DNA of 64,000 bases from Phormidesmis priestleyi ULC007 (GTDB taxonomy: Bacteria; Cyanobacteriota; Cyanobacteriia; Leptolyngbyales; Leptolyngbyaceae), in NCBI RefSeq assembly GCF_001895925.1, contig NZ_MPPI01000013.1, positions 88,458-152,457 on the forward strand, given 5' to 3'. Position 1 is the first letter of the stretch. The number at the start of each line of letters is the position of its first letter. Positions 28,491 to 38,640 of this stretch are shown here, piece by piece. Position numbers and translations under genes: made by a program. The notes below the pieces were generated by a model that made no database searches, had not been told where the DNA came from, and was given only the letters and a program-made list of their open reading frames with translations.

Positions 28491-29582
28491 TCACTCGATC
28501 GGCGGATAGTCTTTACGAACAATCTCGGTCACAACCACCTGAGTGGGCGCAACGCCCCGCAGAGCATCGATCGTGCCCTTAATGGTGCCCGCGATCGGCA
28601 CGGCGACCACGACTCCTAAGAAACCGCCGATTTGCAGCCCCAGCAGCAGGGCGATGAAGATCCAAAGTGGGTTTAGCCCGGTGAATTCGCCCATCATTTT
28701 GGGAGCCAGCACATTATCACGGATTTGTTGCAGAATCATGGCCGCGATCGCGACTTGAAACGCCAGCCAGACACTCTGAAACATCACTAAAATTGTGACC
28801 AGCCCAATGCCTAACACCGCTCCGATGAAGGGAATGATTTCTGCAATGCCAATGATCAGGGCAAACAGGAGCGTAAAGGGAATCTTGAGTGTCAGAAAAA
28901 TTGGAATCAGTCCGCCAGCCATGAATAGCGCTAGCAGAATTTGACTCAGAAAAAAGTTGTGAAAGTTTTGCCGCAGCGACTCACTAAACGGAATGCCAAA
29001 TTTAGGTGGCAGTAGATTGATCAATCCCTGCCAAAGTCTCGCCCCATAAAGCAGCATATAGGATGCCAGCACGATGATCAGGATGCTGTCAATCAAGCCA
29101 GAAACCGTTCCCAAGGCAAATCCGAGAGCTTGGGTGGCGACTTCTTGAATCTGGTTTTCAATTTGGGTGCTGACTCGACCGCCAAAGCTTTTAAGGTCGA
29201 TCGGAAAGTTCCGCGTTTGGGCCCAAGCATCCCAGAAGTCTAGATTTTGCCGAGTCGCCTCTAGCCACCCCGGAATTTTTTCGAGCAGTTGGGTCGTCTG
29301 GGCCACCAAAACGGGCACCAGCGTGACTCCTAAAATCACCAAGATGGTCACTGCCAAGAGCAACACAATCACCACCGCCCCGACGCGCTTAATGCGGGCC
29401 CGCTCAAAAAATTCGACTGGGTAATTGAGCAGAAATGCCAGAATTGCCGACACTGCCAGCACCGTCACAAGATGCTCAAAATAGTGCAATATCAGCGCCA
29501 CCAGCCAGACGTTGAGGGCGATAATCGGTCCACTCAGACCTAATATAATCAGTCGTTGCAGGTCGGCTGAACGGCGAGACAT
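28491..29582 (-). CDS. AI-2E family transporter (PerM-like)
   Basis: 363 residues with about eight membrane helices. The central region (120-165) is soluble and amphipathic, and the C-terminal half contains IGIAEIIPFIGAVLGIG and FTGLNPLWIFIALLLGLQIGG, hallmark motifs of the AI-2E/PerM family. Members export or exchange varied small molecules; the substrate here is unknown. It lies between LapA and the DUF3153 gene, all on the minus strand. Confidence 0.9.
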   Translation of the reverse strand: MSRRSADLQRLIILGLSGPIIALNVWLVALILHYFEHLVTVLAVSAILAFLLNYPVEFFERARIKRVGAVVIVLLLAVTILVILGVTLVPVLVAQTTQLLEKIPGWLEATRQNLDFWDAWAQTRNFPIDLKSFGGRVSTQIENQIQEVATQALGFALGTVSGLIDSILIIVLASYMLLYGARLWQGLINLLPPKFGIPFSESLRQNFHNFFLSQILLALFMAGGLIPIFLTLKIPFTLLFALIIGIAEIIPFIGAVLGIGLVTILVMFQSVWLAFQVAIAAMILQQIRDNVLAPKMMGEFTGLNPLWIFIALLLGLQIGGFLGVVVAVPIAGTIKGTIDALRGVAPTQVVVTEIVRKDYPPIE

Positions 29583-29606
29583 CCGGTAAGGGTTATGAGT
29601 TTATCG

Positions 29607-30443
29607 TCATGAACTGGGGGCTAGAGGCGGCGAAACCGTAGGGGTGGGCAAGGTTCGTCTGAGATAGATTCCACCTGCTACGATCGCCACAATCAAAACC
29701 GTCCCAATGCCTAAAGGGTTTGGAAGCCAGAAGACGGCTTCTAGATGATTGCTTTGCCCTGGTTGCAGAGTCCAGATGAGCTGGTTACCTTCGCGGCGGG
29801 TCGAGATCGGGGTCTTCGATCGGTGAATGATGTTTCGAGCGCCCCAGGGCGTAGTTAGCCCAAACTCTAGCTCAATCAGCGAACCCGGACTCGCCAGCAA
29901 ACTGCCATCTGAGGCAAGAACGCCAAGCGATCGCAGGTCTAAATCATAAATTAAGCGATGACGCTGTAGCAGTAGAAAATTGCCCTGCTGGACGCTGAGA
30001 TGAGAATCAAGCTTAGGTAAGTCTAATTCTTTTTGAGCAGAGCGAGTTTTGGGGCTGTTGGTCGGGCTAAAAAACTCATTAAATCGAGTCTCTAATTCTT
30101 CGCCATTGCCAAACGGAATCGTGACTAAAATCTCTTGGTTTGAGAGGCGGCGAGTCTTGCCCTGAACTCGGCGAACTCGTTTTTCGATGCTGTCAAGCCA
30201 GGTTTTAGCGGTGCCATTGCTAAAACTAGTCAGCCGCTCGTCAAGGCGAATGTGCTGCACGATCGCGCCTCGATTGGGACTCTCAAAATCGATGCCTACC
30301 TCAGATTTTACGCAGCCTGACAGCATCAAGCTAGCGAACAGAAACACCCAAACCAGGCGCGATCGCAGCAAAAAACGAATCACGGGATCTAGCCACGACA
30401 GCCGATCGGGTGAAAAAGCAGCACTTAAGGTTCTGTAAGGCAT
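29607..30443 (-). CDS. DUF3153 lipoprotein
   Basis: 278 residues. A lipobox LMLSGCVKS follows a hydrophobic stretch, and the mature part opens with EVGIDFESPNRGAIVQHIRL, the DUF3153 signature. A second membrane helix is near the C-terminus (about 250-270). Cyanobacterial family of unknown role, likely membrane-bound on the periplasmic or lumenal side. ATG 30443 is preferred over an upstream GTG at 30479. Confidence 0.82.
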   Translation of the reverse strand: MPYRTLSAAFSPDRLSWLDPVIRFLLRSRLVWVFLFASLMLSGCVKSEVGIDFESPNRGAIVQHIRLDERLTSFSNGTAKTWLDSIEKRVRRVQGKTRRLSNQEILVTIPFGNGEELETRFNEFFSPTNSPKTRSAQKELDLPKLDSHLSVQQGNFLLLQRHRLIYDLDLRSLGVLASDGSLLASPGSLIELEFGLTTPWGARNIIHRSKTPISTRREGNQLIWTLQPGQSNHLEAVFWLPNPLGIGTVLIVAIVAGGIYLRRTLPTPTVSPPLAPSS

Positions 30444-30541
30444 ATTGAGCGAGGTCGGGAGTCCAATAATATCTAACACTACTTTGGAGAAATCGTGGCA
30501 AGCGATAGGTTAACCGATATAACTCGCTACAAAATCACCTG

Positions 30542-31078
30542 CTAGCTCAGCCACGCCAAACCGCCTACGATCAGTCCTGCTGCAATCAACGCTACCCAGA
30601 TAAAGAGATTGTCTTGGGCGTTGACCTGACTTAAATCCACAGGTTCGGGGATCGCTGGACGAGGCTTTTGCGACAGTTTTGGCGGGATGGCATTGCCAAA
30701 CTTAGAGACTCCTCGATTGTCTTTGGCTTCGCTGTCCGCTAGTGTCGATAAATCAGGAATCTCAGTCAGCCATTCGGGGCGAGTTTGCAGTTTGGGGGCT
30801 TCGAGAATGTAGAGCAGACGCTTTCCCTGCTGGCGAGTCTTGATGTCAGGGTGACGACTGATTTTTTGGCAGAGGGCGATCGCGTCCGATCTCTGTCCGG
30901 CAGCTTCATAGGCGGTCACGAGCCAAATTTGCACTTCTCCCCCAAAACGCGAACCTGCATCGACTAAGGCGTTGGCGCGTTCTAAATGCTGTACCGATTT
31001 GCGATATTCGCCGCGTTCAAAGGCGTATTTTCCGGTTTCATATTCAGTGGTCGCCAGGTCTAATTGTTCAGAACTCAC
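30542..31078 (-). CDS. TPR-like protein with C-terminal membrane anchor
   Basis: 178 residues. The first 75 residues form two to three TPR-like helix pairs (YETGKYAFERGEYRKSVQHL, VTAYEAAGQRSDAIALC), then a Pro-rich linker and one C-terminal helix (FIWVALIAAGLIVGGLAWL). This suggests a tail-anchored scaffold protein. No specific family name. The start is GTG. Confidence 0.7.
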   Translation of the reverse strand: MSSEQLDLATTEYETGKYAFERGEYRKSVQHLERANALVDAGSRFGGEVQIWLVTAYEAAGQRSDAIALCQKISRHPDIKTRQQGKRLLYILEAPKLQTRPEWLTEIPDLSTLADSEAKDNRGVSKFGNAIPPKLSQKPRPAIPEPVDLSQVNAQDNLFIWVALIAAGLIVGGLAWLS

Positions 31079-31163
31079 AGGCTTATTGATTCGTTGAGGC
31101 TACTCCTGCATCCTAAAGTATCTGAGGGATGAATTCTACATCTGTAAGCTGGCACAGTCTAAA

Positions 31164-31700
31164 TCAGACAATTAATTCTTTGACTGCAACGCTAAACCCT
31201 GATAGAACGTTGTGTGTAGTGGCGATATCTTCTAGCCCTCGCAGTTCTTGCCGTTGACTTGTGATGATCAGCACCCATTGACTATCTGGAAACACCAGCC
31301 AAACCTCCTCACACTCAGACGCAAGATATTCTCGAACTTTGGTAAACACCTCTTCGGCTTCATCGTTCGGTGAGATCACCTCAGCCAATAACGAGAAGCT
31401 GCGCGGCAGAACCTTAAAGTCGCCGTATTGAGCAACGAGATCGGGCGTTAGGTACGCCACATCAGGGCAGCGAGTTCGTCCAACGGTTCGGCAAGAGGTT
31501 TCTGTGTAAACTTCTCCGCCTTGACCACTGGAGTCTGCATAGTTGCCCCAATAACGAGCGAGTCTGGCTTGAATTCGTCCTGTTTTTGCGGTCATATCTT
31601 GTTTTTTGATGAGATTTCCATTTACCCACTCAGTGCGATCGCGCGGGTTTGCCAAAAACTCTTCTAGAGAAACGGCAGGGGCATTTGAAGTTGATATCAT
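31164..31700 (-). CDS. Uma2-family (DUF820) putative nuclease, copy 1
   Basis: 178 residues from the ATG at 31700. The Uma2 fold is seen in LEEFLANPRDRTEWVNGNLI, RCPDVAYLTPDL and SLLAEVISPNDEAEEV, giving the Asp and Glu of the PD-(D/E)XK-like site, and YLASECEEVWLVFPDSQW. The family is expanded in cyanobacteria and its biological role is unclear. A second copy is at 37714-38418. Confidence 0.85.
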   Translation of the reverse strand: MISTSNAPAVSLEEFLANPRDRTEWVNGNLIKKQDMTAKTGRIQARLARYWGNYADSSGQGGEVYTETSCRTVGRTRCPDVAYLTPDLVAQYGDFKVLPRSFSLLAEVISPNDEAEEVFTKVREYLASECEEVWLVFPDSQWVLIITSQRQELRGLEDIATTHNVLSGFSVAVKELIV

Positions 31701-31719
31701 GAGCACCTCAAAACAGGAT

Positions 31720-32763
31720 TTAGACTTGATCCAAGCTAGGGTTGCGTTTGAGTACGATCGCTCGTTTATCAACCAACGTGATAAAGGCAGGCATGTCAGG
31801 AGAGGCACGATCGGCAATCTTCAATTCTGCGACGACTTGGTTAAAGGTTTTGCCCTCGGTCATGCGATAGGCGATTTCTTCAACCTCCGCCCAGGTGAGA
31901 TCACTTTGCACATAGGCTTTTGCGATCACGTTGAGCAGATTTTCCCATTTGTTGCCCTCGGCTTTGGTCAGCATCGTGTGCGGAATGTTGAGAATGCGAT
32001 CGAACTCGTAATACCAAGATTTAGGCTGTCGCTTGAGAATGTTCTCAAACAGAACTTGATGATCCGTGATGCTGACGGCTTTATCGGCTTCGGTCGAGAC
32101 AATAAACATTGGGGCTGACGGCTGGTCTTTTGAGCGTTTAAGAATCTCTTTGCCCATGTCAAGATAGACCCGCAGAGCAGCCACCATAAAGCCTTCATAG
32201 CCAATCACCTGATCGGGCGGAGTGTCGTCAATCCATTCAAAATAGGTGTTGAAAGTTTTAACCAGCAAATCAACCACTTTATTGCTGCTGCTGAGATAGG
32301 GCGCAAATAGCAACGCCCGATCGATTTCCTTGGCGCGTTCTAGCGCTAGCCAAGCTGCGAGGGTGCCACCACCAGACAGACCCCCGACGACGACGCGATC
32401 GCCCAGAGTCTGAGCTTTTTGCAGCCAATCCAACCCAAATTGCTTATAAGTGTCAGGGTTAGTAGGCAGTGGTGGCGGGTTGTCACGATTCCAGTCACCT
32501 GCCTGACCGTGACCCGGCATTCTAGGAATCAAAACGTTATAGCCAGCCTGATGTAGCGTGCGTCCCATCGGCAAAAACTGATAGGGAGCCGCCGTAAAGC
32601 CGTGAAAAAACAAGCAGACTTTGGAAGTCGGTGCCGAATGTAGCAGGAACTGCGATCGACAGCCCGCATTTTTGACAGGTAGCTTGTCTTCTTGGCTCTT
32701 AACCCGTTGAGTAAGGTTGAGTGACGTGATGGGATAGCCGAGACGCGAGAAAAAGTTGAGCAT
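31720..32763 (-). CDS. Alpha/beta hydrolase
   Basis: 347 residues. The fold is shown by VCLFFHGFTAAPYQFLPMG, the nucleophile elbow VVGGLSGGGTLAAWLA and an acidic residue in MFIVSTEADKAVSI followed by a His in LNIPHTM. It resembles carboxylesterase-type hydrolases. Substrate unknown. The stop lies 19 bases from the Uma2 start on the same strand. Confidence 0.82.
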   Translation of the reverse strand: MLNFFSRLGYPITSLNLTQRVKSQEDKLPVKNAGCRSQFLLHSAPTSKVCLFFHGFTAAPYQFLPMGRTLHQAGYNVLIPRMPGHGQAGDWNRDNPPPLPTNPDTYKQFGLDWLQKAQTLGDRVVVGGLSGGGTLAAWLALERAKEIDRALLFAPYLSSSNKVVDLLVKTFNTYFEWIDDTPPDQVIGYEGFMVAALRVYLDMGKEILKRSKDQPSAPMFIVSTEADKAVSITDHQVLFENILKRQPKSWYYEFDRILNIPHTMLTKAEGNKWENLLNVIAKAYVQSDLTWAEVEEIAYRMTEGKTFNQVVAELKIADRASPDMPAFITLVDKRAIVLKRNPSLDQV

Positions 32764-32831
32764 AGAGTGTAAATAAGCAAAGGGTCAGGGGGCGGCAATT
32801 CAGAATCTTGAACTTTAAATTCCATGGATCC

Positions 32832-33731
32832 CTAACGGTTGCCCATAAACTCAGAGGCGACTAACATTGAGCCGATCCCAGCATCGGTGAAGATTTCTAA
32901 CAGCAGCGCGTGGGGCAGGCGACCGTCGATAATATGGGCAGCGCGAACGCCTTGAGCCAGCGATCGCACACAGCAATTGACCTTCGGAATCATGCCGCCA
33001 GAGACGATGCCTTCGTCAATCAGTTGTCGAGCTTCGTGAATGTCTAACCGTGGAATCAGGGTTGCTACATCCTTATAGTCACGCAAAATTCCCGCCGTGT
33101 CGGTGAGCAAGATTAACTTTTCGGCACCCAGCGCGGCGGCAAGTTCTCCGGCAACAGTGTCGGCGTTGATATTGTAAGCCTGTCCGGTTTCGTCGGCAGC
33201 GACACTAGAAACGACTGGGATATGACCCGCTTTGACCAGCGAGTCTAAAATTTGGATATTGACGTTTGTAACTTCGCCCACAAATCCGATGCCCTCTTCA
33301 TCGGCAGGGCGGGCAGTAATCAAACTGGCATCTTTGCCGCAGAGTCCTACCGCAGAGCCGCCTGCCTGGTTGATCAGCGAGACAATTTCTTTGTTGACAC
33401 GACCAACTAACACCATTTCGACGACATCCATTGTGGCGGCATCGGTGACGCGCAGCCCGTTTTTAAACTGCGGCTCAATGCCCAGTTTGTCGAGCCACGA
33501 GTTGATTTCAGGCCCGCCTCCGTGTACCAAAACTGGGCGCAACCCCACACACGACATAAACACGACATCGCGGATGACTTTCTCTTTGAGAGCGGCATCC
33601 TTCATCGCTGCGCCCCCATATTTGACAACGATCTTGCGTCCGACAAATTGTTGAATGTAGGGCAGCGCCTCACTCAGCACTCGGACTCGTGTGGCTGCGG
33701 CTTTTTCAAAGTATTCGCTTTCGTTAAGCAT
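32832..33731 (-). CDS. argB: Acetylglutamate kinase
   Basis: 299 residues. [18 protein letters not shown] is the phosphate-binding start, [11 protein letters not shown] the acetylglutamate site, and the C-terminus has [14 protein letters not shown] typical of the Arg-regulated hexameric kind, which in cyanobacteria is also controlled by PII. It phosphorylates N-acetylglutamate, the second step of arginine synthesis, downstream of ArgJ at 46719. ATG 33731 is chosen over a frame nine residues longer. Confidence 0.95.
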   Translation of the reverse strand: MLNESEYFEKAAATRVRVLSEALPYIQQFVGRKIVVKYGGAAMKDAALKEKVIRDVVFMSCVGLRPVLVHGGGPEINSWLDKLGIEPQFKNGLRVTDAATMDVVEMVLVGRVNKEIVSLINQAGGSAVGLCGKDASLITARPADEEGIGFVGEVTNVNIQILDSLVKAGHIPVVSSVAADETGQAYNINADTVAGELAAALGAEKLILLTDTAGILRDYKDVATLIPRLDIHEARQLIDEGIVSGGMIPKVNCCVRSLAQGVRAAHIIDGRLPHALLLEIFTDAGIGSMLVASEFMGNR

Positions 33732-33829
33732 GGGCAAAGTAGAAAGATTGCTATGCAAATTATGCTGCCTGCAACGACGAAACGACGAACCCTGACTTAA
33801 AATTTCGTCTGTGCTAAGTCCGAATCTGA

Positions 33830-35950
33830 TTAAAGCTGTTTCATCACTGTGGGCAGCAACTGAGCCGGAATCTTTGAGAATGCTAGGGTTTGACCCTGAA
33901 TGCCCTGACGATCGTGCAGCGTTTTCACAGTTTGAACCAAATGAGCCATGGCACTTTCACAAAACTCAGGTTTTTCTCGCCAGCCTTGCACGGCTTGCAC
34001 ATGATGAGAGAGTGCTGCCTCTAGATATTGCGATCGCGTCTCGGTTTCTAGCGTGGCTCGATCGTCGGTTGCTAATTGATGGTAAGCCGATCCTAAATTG
34101 TTATGAGCCGCATATAAATCAAACGTCAGTACCGGAGCATGAGATGGGTCGGTAGGCGAGAGAGAGTGCGCGGCAGCGATCGCCTCTTTATACGCCTTGA
34201 TTGCGTTGTGCAGATGTTGCGATCGGTCTTCGTAGTCAGTAGATGACAAGTTTGCCAGGTGCCAATAAGCAGTGCCCAGATTGTTTTGGGTCGCAGCATT
34301 GGCAGCCGGGGCCAATTCTAGCGTGCGGTAAATTAGGGCGATGCGATAGGCTCCGATCGCCAGCATCAAAAAGTCTTCTTGAGTGGCGCTGAGTGATTCA
34401 GCCAAGTCGTGACTTTGCCGACATTGAGACAGGTTCCAGTAAGCGGTGCCCAAATTGTTTTGGATCATGGCGTAGTGCAATGGCTCCTGCTCTGAGTCGT
34501 AGTGATGGAGCGCTTCGATATAAGCCGCGATCGCAGACTGCAAATTTGAGATCGGTGCTTTGTGCTGGGCTAGATTCCAGAAGGCGGTGCCGAGATTGTT
34601 TTGAGTGGCAGCATAGCGGGACGGATCTTCGGTTGCCGATCGATGCATCAAGGCATTTTGATAAGCGCTGATCGCGAGCTGCAAATTTTCTGCGGGGTCT
34701 TCACGGTAGGCGCGATCGCTATAAGCTGACCCCAGATTGTTTTGAATCATGGCGTAAGTCTGCGATCGCGTTTCAGGATCGATCTGATCCAAAGCCAACT
34801 GATAGACGTTGATGGCTTTCTCCAAATTGAGAAGTGCCTGATCGGTCAATTGGCGAGACAGCATCCAATAAAGATTGCCAATGTCGTTGAGCACGTCTGG
34901 TCGGTCAAAAGAATCTGCCTCTAGCAGATGCAGCACTTGCTCATAGGCAAGAATGGCGATCGTCAAAAATTGCGGCGACGAGTTGCCCTGCTCAATGCGC
35001 TCTCGATAGCAGTCTCCTAGACTTTGATAAGCAGCGGAGAAATCGGCGGCAGACGCACGATCGAGGTGCAACGCTTCCAATTGCTGCAAGATGCGGAGTG
35101 GCTCACCAGAGTGTTCTAGATTGACAGGATGATTCGTTTCTGACTCAGAAACCTCCTGTTCGATGGCGGCTAAAACCAGGTCAGCGATATCGAGTTCTGC
35201 TTGCGATCGTTCTGGAAGTGGAATGGGTTTTGGAATGGGTTTTGGAAGTGGAGCGGATTTGGCGATCGAGGGCTGAGGGCTAAGAGTTGGGGCTTGAATA
35301 ATTCCCCTAGCTCCTTTTCCTTTTCCTTTGTCTTTGCCAACCGGAGTTGGGTCTCCTTCAAATTCAAAGACTCCGGTGTGCCACTGCCAAAATTCGGGAA
35401 CCGATTGCAAGATCGATCGACACCAGGGGCGCGACACCCACAGCACCAAATTAAAATCTATCGTGGCGAACTGGTGAGCTAATTGTTGCAGCGAGTTGAG
35501 AAACTCACGCTGGATCTGCACAGGCTGACGAGTCAGAGACTCAACCCCAATCATCTGAAAGCTGGTCATCGGGTCAAAGGCTGATTTCATGCGCCAAGGT
35601 TGTGACGATCGCCAGTGATGAATTTGCTCTAAAACATCTGGGTTTGCCAGACTGAGGTTGAGCGTCACTAGCTTAGGGTCGTCTGCCTGACTGTTATGAA
35701 TGCGTCTTGTTTTAAGCTCTTCAGCGCCAAAGTTAAGCGGCGAGGTTTCTAAGTCTGCCTGAAGTCTTGCTGCAAAGCGATCGCGCAGCCGCACATTATC
35801 ACAGACGGCAATCAAGATCTGCCGACGGAGATTTAGACTTAGCGCCAGCCTTAAGCGAAGGTAGATGGGTTGATTCAAGCTTGAGAGATTTTGAGAAGCA
35901 AGCTCGGTCACAGGGTTGCTAGAGGCAGGTTGATCATCAACGAGTGGCAT
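33830..35950 (-). CDS. Tetratricopeptide-repeat protein
   Basis: 706 residues. The N-terminal 170 are a conserved non-repeat domain ([36 protein letters not shown]) followed by a low-complexity linker with KGKGKG and repeated LPKPIP. From about 290 to 690 run at least seven TPR units with the recurrent pattern [15 protein letters not shown], spaced about 50 residues instead of 34. It is a soluble scaffold; partners unknown. Confidence 0.82.
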   Translation of the reverse strand: MPLVDDQPASSNPVTELASQNLSSLNQPIYLRLRLALSLNLRRQILIAVCDNVRLRDRFAARLQADLETSPLNFGAEELKTRRIHNSQADDPKLVTLNLSLANPDVLEQIHHWRSSQPWRMKSAFDPMTSFQMIGVESLTRQPVQIQREFLNSLQQLAHQFATIDFNLVLWVSRPWCRSILQSVPEFWQWHTGVFEFEGDPTPVGKDKGKGKGARGIIQAPTLSPQPSIAKSAPLPKPIPKPIPLPERSQAELDIADLVLAAIEQEVSESETNHPVNLEHSGEPLRILQQLEALHLDRASAADFSAAYQSLGDCYRERIEQGNSSPQFLTIAILAYEQVLHLLEADSFDRPDVLNDIGNLYWMLSRQLTDQALLNLEKAINVYQLALDQIDPETRSQTYAMIQNNLGSAYSDRAYREDPAENLQLAISAYQNALMHRSATEDPSRYAATQNNLGTAFWNLAQHKAPISNLQSAIAAYIEALHHYDSEQEPLHYAMIQNNLGTAYWNLSQCRQSHDLAESLSATQEDFLMLAIGAYRIALIYRTLELAPAANAATQNNLGTAYWHLANLSSTDYEDRSQHLHNAIKAYKEAIAAAHSLSPTDPSHAPVLTFDLYAAHNNLGSAYHQLATDDRATLETETRSQYLEAALSHHVQAVQGWREKPEFCESAMAHLVQTVKTLHDRQGIQGQTLAFSKIPAQLLPTVMKQL

Positions 35951-36260
35951 CAGCGATCATCCAAGTCACGCAAAATGACGGTATAGATTGTGATGCTATT
36001 CTTTTCGACTCGGTTTTGCCAAGGTCAGGATGGAATGGACAGTTTCAGAAGTGACTAACCACGCCACTACTAATAACTATGTTAAGCGTTTTGCTCACAA
36101 CTGGATGAGCGCGATCGCCCAGTCAAGTGCTTAACGACTCAGTATTTCTCAAAATTTTAAACACACAAAAGCCAGGTACTCACTAATACAAGCAACCTGG
36201 CTATCTCAAAACCAATTAGATCTGAGGTGTTATTGAAAAGTTGATATCAAAGCAAAAATC
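35951..36260. other. Intergenic region with only a terminator
   Basis: 310 bases between the TPR gene start and the psb34 stop. Apart from the psb34 hairpin at 36170-36202 I see no gene, repeat or recognised operator. Confidence 0.6.
36170..36202 (-). terminator. Hairpin terminator of psb34
   Basis: AGCCAGGT and ACCTGGCT pair perfectly, and on the minus strand the stem is followed by TTTTGTG. It lies about 60 bases after the psb34 stop. Confidence 0.6.
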
Positions 36261-36431
36261 TTATGACACAGAAACCGCCACAAAAATCAATCCACCTACT
36301 AGCAGAGCGCCAACCGTACCCATGATCATGTAGTTGCGTTTTTGTGACGCGGTTGGAGGAGTGGCTTCGTAGATCTTTGGTTCGATCGCGTAGTTGTTTA
36401 AGCGACCGCCTTCTTCAACGGTGTAGCGCAT
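36261..36431 (-). CDS. psb34: Photosystem II assembly factor Psb34
   Basis: 56 residues beginning MRYTVEEGGRLNNYAIEPKI, with QKRNYMIMG before a single helix (TVGALLVGGLIFVAVSV). This is the Psb34 (Ssl1498-type) pattern: a Hlip-related helix with an N-terminal arm that binds CP47 during PSII assembly. It is small, so easily missed in annotation. It has its own terminator and stands alone. Confidence 0.9.
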   Translation of the reverse strand: MRYTVEEGGRLNNYAIEPKIYEATPPTASQKRNYMIMGTVGALLVGGLIFVAVSVS

Positions 36432-36627
36432 AGTAATGTCTCCTGTGTGGTTTTGTTAAGTTTAGCAAACTTTGAGTAATTGTTCTCACTCTGAGGTAAG
36501 AAATTTTAGCATTTGTGTTTTTCTAGACCCAGATAGACAAAAATTCAGTGAGTTGCCAAGCTATTAATAGATATCTACCAAATTGAAATTACAATCGAAG
36601 ATCTCAAAACTACAAAGCAACTTACTC

Positions 36628-36867
36628 ATGACCACATCCAATGAAACTGACGGCATTTATCCCAGACTCGATCGCGTGGTTGAAAACATTGAGATGCTGA
36701 CTGAACAGGTAGGGCGATTAACTGAGGGACTGACAGAAATTAGGTTAACCACCCAGCAGCAAGCGATCATTAGTCAGCAGCAAGCCGACAACATTACGCG
36801 CCTAGTCACTATTGTCGATCGCCAAACTCAAATGTTTGAAAAGCTATTTGACCAGCAGCAGCCGTAG
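36628..36867 (+). CDS. Small coiled-coil hypothetical protein
   Basis: 79 residues starting MTTSNETDGIYPRLDRVVEN. The body is a heptad-rich helix (ENIEMLTEQVGRLTEGLTE) with a Gln-rich middle. Similar small proteins are common in cyanobacteria. No function known. ATG 36628 is preferred over an upstream TTG-started frame. Confidence 0.65.
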   Translation: MTTSNETDGIYPRLDRVVENIEMLTEQVGRLTEGLTEIRLTTQQQAIISQQQADNITRLVTIVDRQTQMFEKLFDQQQP

Positions 36868-36884
36868 AACAAAGCCCAGACCAT

Positions 36885-37712
36885 TCAAGCCCCGATCGTG
36901 CCGGTTAAAGGTGAACTCGCACTAGCATAAGCTTTGATCGGAATCCGCCCAGCTTGGTAGGCGAGACGACCTGCCTCAGTGGCGAGATTCATCGCTCTTG
37001 CCATCGCCATTGGATTAGTTGCCAACGCGATCGCCGTATTCACCAACAGCGCATCGGCTCCCATTTCCATCGCTTGGGCAGCTTCGCTAGGGGCACCAAT
37101 GCCAGCATCGACCACTACCGGAACCTTTGCATTCTCAATAATGATCTGAATATTGGCGGCGTTTTTAATGCCTTGACCTGACCCGATCGGCGAACCCAAC
37201 GGCATCACCGTCACACAGCCAACCTCTTCTAATCGCTTGGCTAACATGGGATCGGCATTGATATAAGGCAACACGGCAAAGCCTTCTTTAACCAACTGTT
37301 CGGCGGCTTGAAGGGTGCCGATCGGGTCGGGCAGCAAATACTTCGCATCGGGAATCACTTCCAGCTTGACAAAATTGTTGTCTTCCTGACCGAGCAATTT
37401 TGCCATTTCTCGACCCAGACGAGCCACTCGCACCGCTTCTTCAGCCGTTTGACAGCCTGCGGTGTTGGGCAGCATCCAGATCTTTGTCCAGTCCAAAGCT
37501 TCAGCGAGTCCTTCGTGCCCTGGTGCGTGGGTCTGCACGCGACGAACCGCTACCGTGACGATTTCGCTGCCGCTGGCTGCAATGCTGTGGCGCATCTCTT
37601 CAAAGGTGCGATATTTTCCCGTTCCGGTCATGAGGCGCGATCGAAACGTCTTTCCGGCGATCACTAAACTATCTTCTATCGGACGTTCTACGGGTTTATC
37701 GAGTGTCTGCAT
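36885..37712 (-). CDS. thiG: Thiazole synthase
   Basis: 275 residues. [19 protein letters not shown] and the Schiff-base Lys region [21 protein letters not shown] are ThiG marks, with the phosphate site [20 protein letters not shown] and ALLVNTAIA. It forms the thiazole phosphate of thiamine from DXP, ThiS thiocarboxylate and the imine made by ThiO. The ATG at 37712 has AGGAAGGGA before it. The upstream Uma2 gene ends one base before this start, so thiG is co-transcribed with it. Confidence 0.95.
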   Translation of the reverse strand: MQTLDKPVERPIEDSLVIAGKTFRSRLMTGTGKYRTFEEMRHSIAASGSEIVTVAVRRVQTHAPGHEGLAEALDWTKIWMLPNTAGCQTAEEAVRVARLGREMAKLLGQEDNNFVKLEVIPDAKYLLPDPIGTLQAAEQLVKEGFAVLPYINADPMLAKRLEEVGCVTVMPLGSPIGSGQGIKNAANIQIIIENAKVPVVVDAGIGAPSEAAQAMEMGADALLVNTAIALATNPMAMARAMNLATEAGRLAYQAGRIPIKAYASASSPLTGTIGA

Positions 37713-37713
37713 A

Positions 37714-38418
37714 TCATTCCCTTCCTTCGGTTCCAATCAAATCGTCGGGGTTGTGCCCCATTGCTCTGAGTTGCGCTTTTAAGCGATCGACCTCAGCTTC
37801 TGCCTGATTTACTCTTTGTTCGGCTTGTTCGGCTCGTTGATGTTCTCGTTCGGCTCGTGCAGCGATTTCTTCGTAGCGCTCAAATAGTCGCCCATCGGGT
37901 CGATAGAGTTCTAAGCCACCGTCTGGGTTGAGGGTGAAGCGCACCTTTAAGCGAGGACTCACCCATTCTTCCATCACCTCGATTTCTTCCAATCTATCGT
38001 TTTGGCGAAGAAATCCTCCTAGACTCAAACGATCGGGATCGTAGATGTAGTATTCTTCCACGCCATAACGCTCGTAGAACTGAAACTTCCGAGTCATTTC
38101 AGGAATCGTGTTGCCCGGAGAGATAATCTCGAAGACGACTTGTGGAGGAATATTTTCTTCTTTCCACTGTTGGTAGCTGCCTCTGTCGCCTTTGGGTCGC
38201 CCAAACGCCACCATCACATCGGGCGCTTGGCGCAGCTTGTTGTTGCCTTCAACGGGATACCACAGCAAATCTCCCCCAACAAAAATTTGTGGATGATCAC
38301 TAAACAACCAATCCACACCTTTTTTGATGTAGACAATATACTCAAACTGTCGAGTGTTATCTGACATTGGCAACCCGTCAGAATCGGGATAAACGATCGA
38401 CGTAGGGGTAGTGACCAT
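37714..38418 (-). CDS. Uma2-family (DUF820) putative nuclease, copy 2, with coiled-coil tail
   Basis: 234 residues. The catalytic-domain marks are [33 protein letters not shown] and [20 protein letters not shown]. From about residue 180 a charged coiled coil ([20 protein letters not shown]) follows, common in cyanobacterial Uma2 proteins. Its stop lies one base from the thiG start, an odd operon partner for a thiamine gene. Confidence 0.85.
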   Translation of the reverse strand: MVTTPTSIVYPDSDGLPMSDNTRQFEYIVYIKKGVDWLFSDHPQIFVGGDLLWYPVEGNNKLRQAPDVMVAFGRPKGDRGSYQQWKEENIPPQVVFEIISPGNTIPEMTRKFQFYERYGVEEYYIYDPDRLSLGGFLRQNDRLEEIEVMEEWVSPRLKVRFTLNPDGGLELYRPDGRLFERYEEIAARAEREHQRAEQAEQRVNQAEAEVDRLKAQLRAMGHNPDDLIGTEGRE

Positions 38419-38473
38419 TGGCTGGTTTCCTGCCTTTTGCTTTCAGGTTGAAGCGCGAGTGAGAGTTTCAATT

Positions 38474-38640
38474 ATGGCTGAAATCGAGACTGACCGACTG
38501 CAACTCCGTAAGTTGACCGCCTCGTCGCTGTCGCCAAACCCGAAAATATCGCGTCCCGCCGAGTTATGGATAAAGTTAGGGTGCAATACGAAAAGAATCT
38601 CGAATACTACAGCGTAGATTGGGTGTACTACGGATTGAAC
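38474..38640 (+). pseudogene. Internally deleted RimJ/RimL-type acetyltransferase
   Basis: The first codons (MAEIETDRLQLRKLT) are the usual start of a RimJ-type GNAT, and 17 codons later, in a different frame, the sequence resumes with VAKPENIASRRVMDKV and YEKNLEYYSVDWVYYGLNR, the C-terminus of the same family. About 120 central residues, including the acetyl-CoA site, are missing. It lies between the Uma2 and thiO genes and cannot be functional. Confidence 0.8.
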
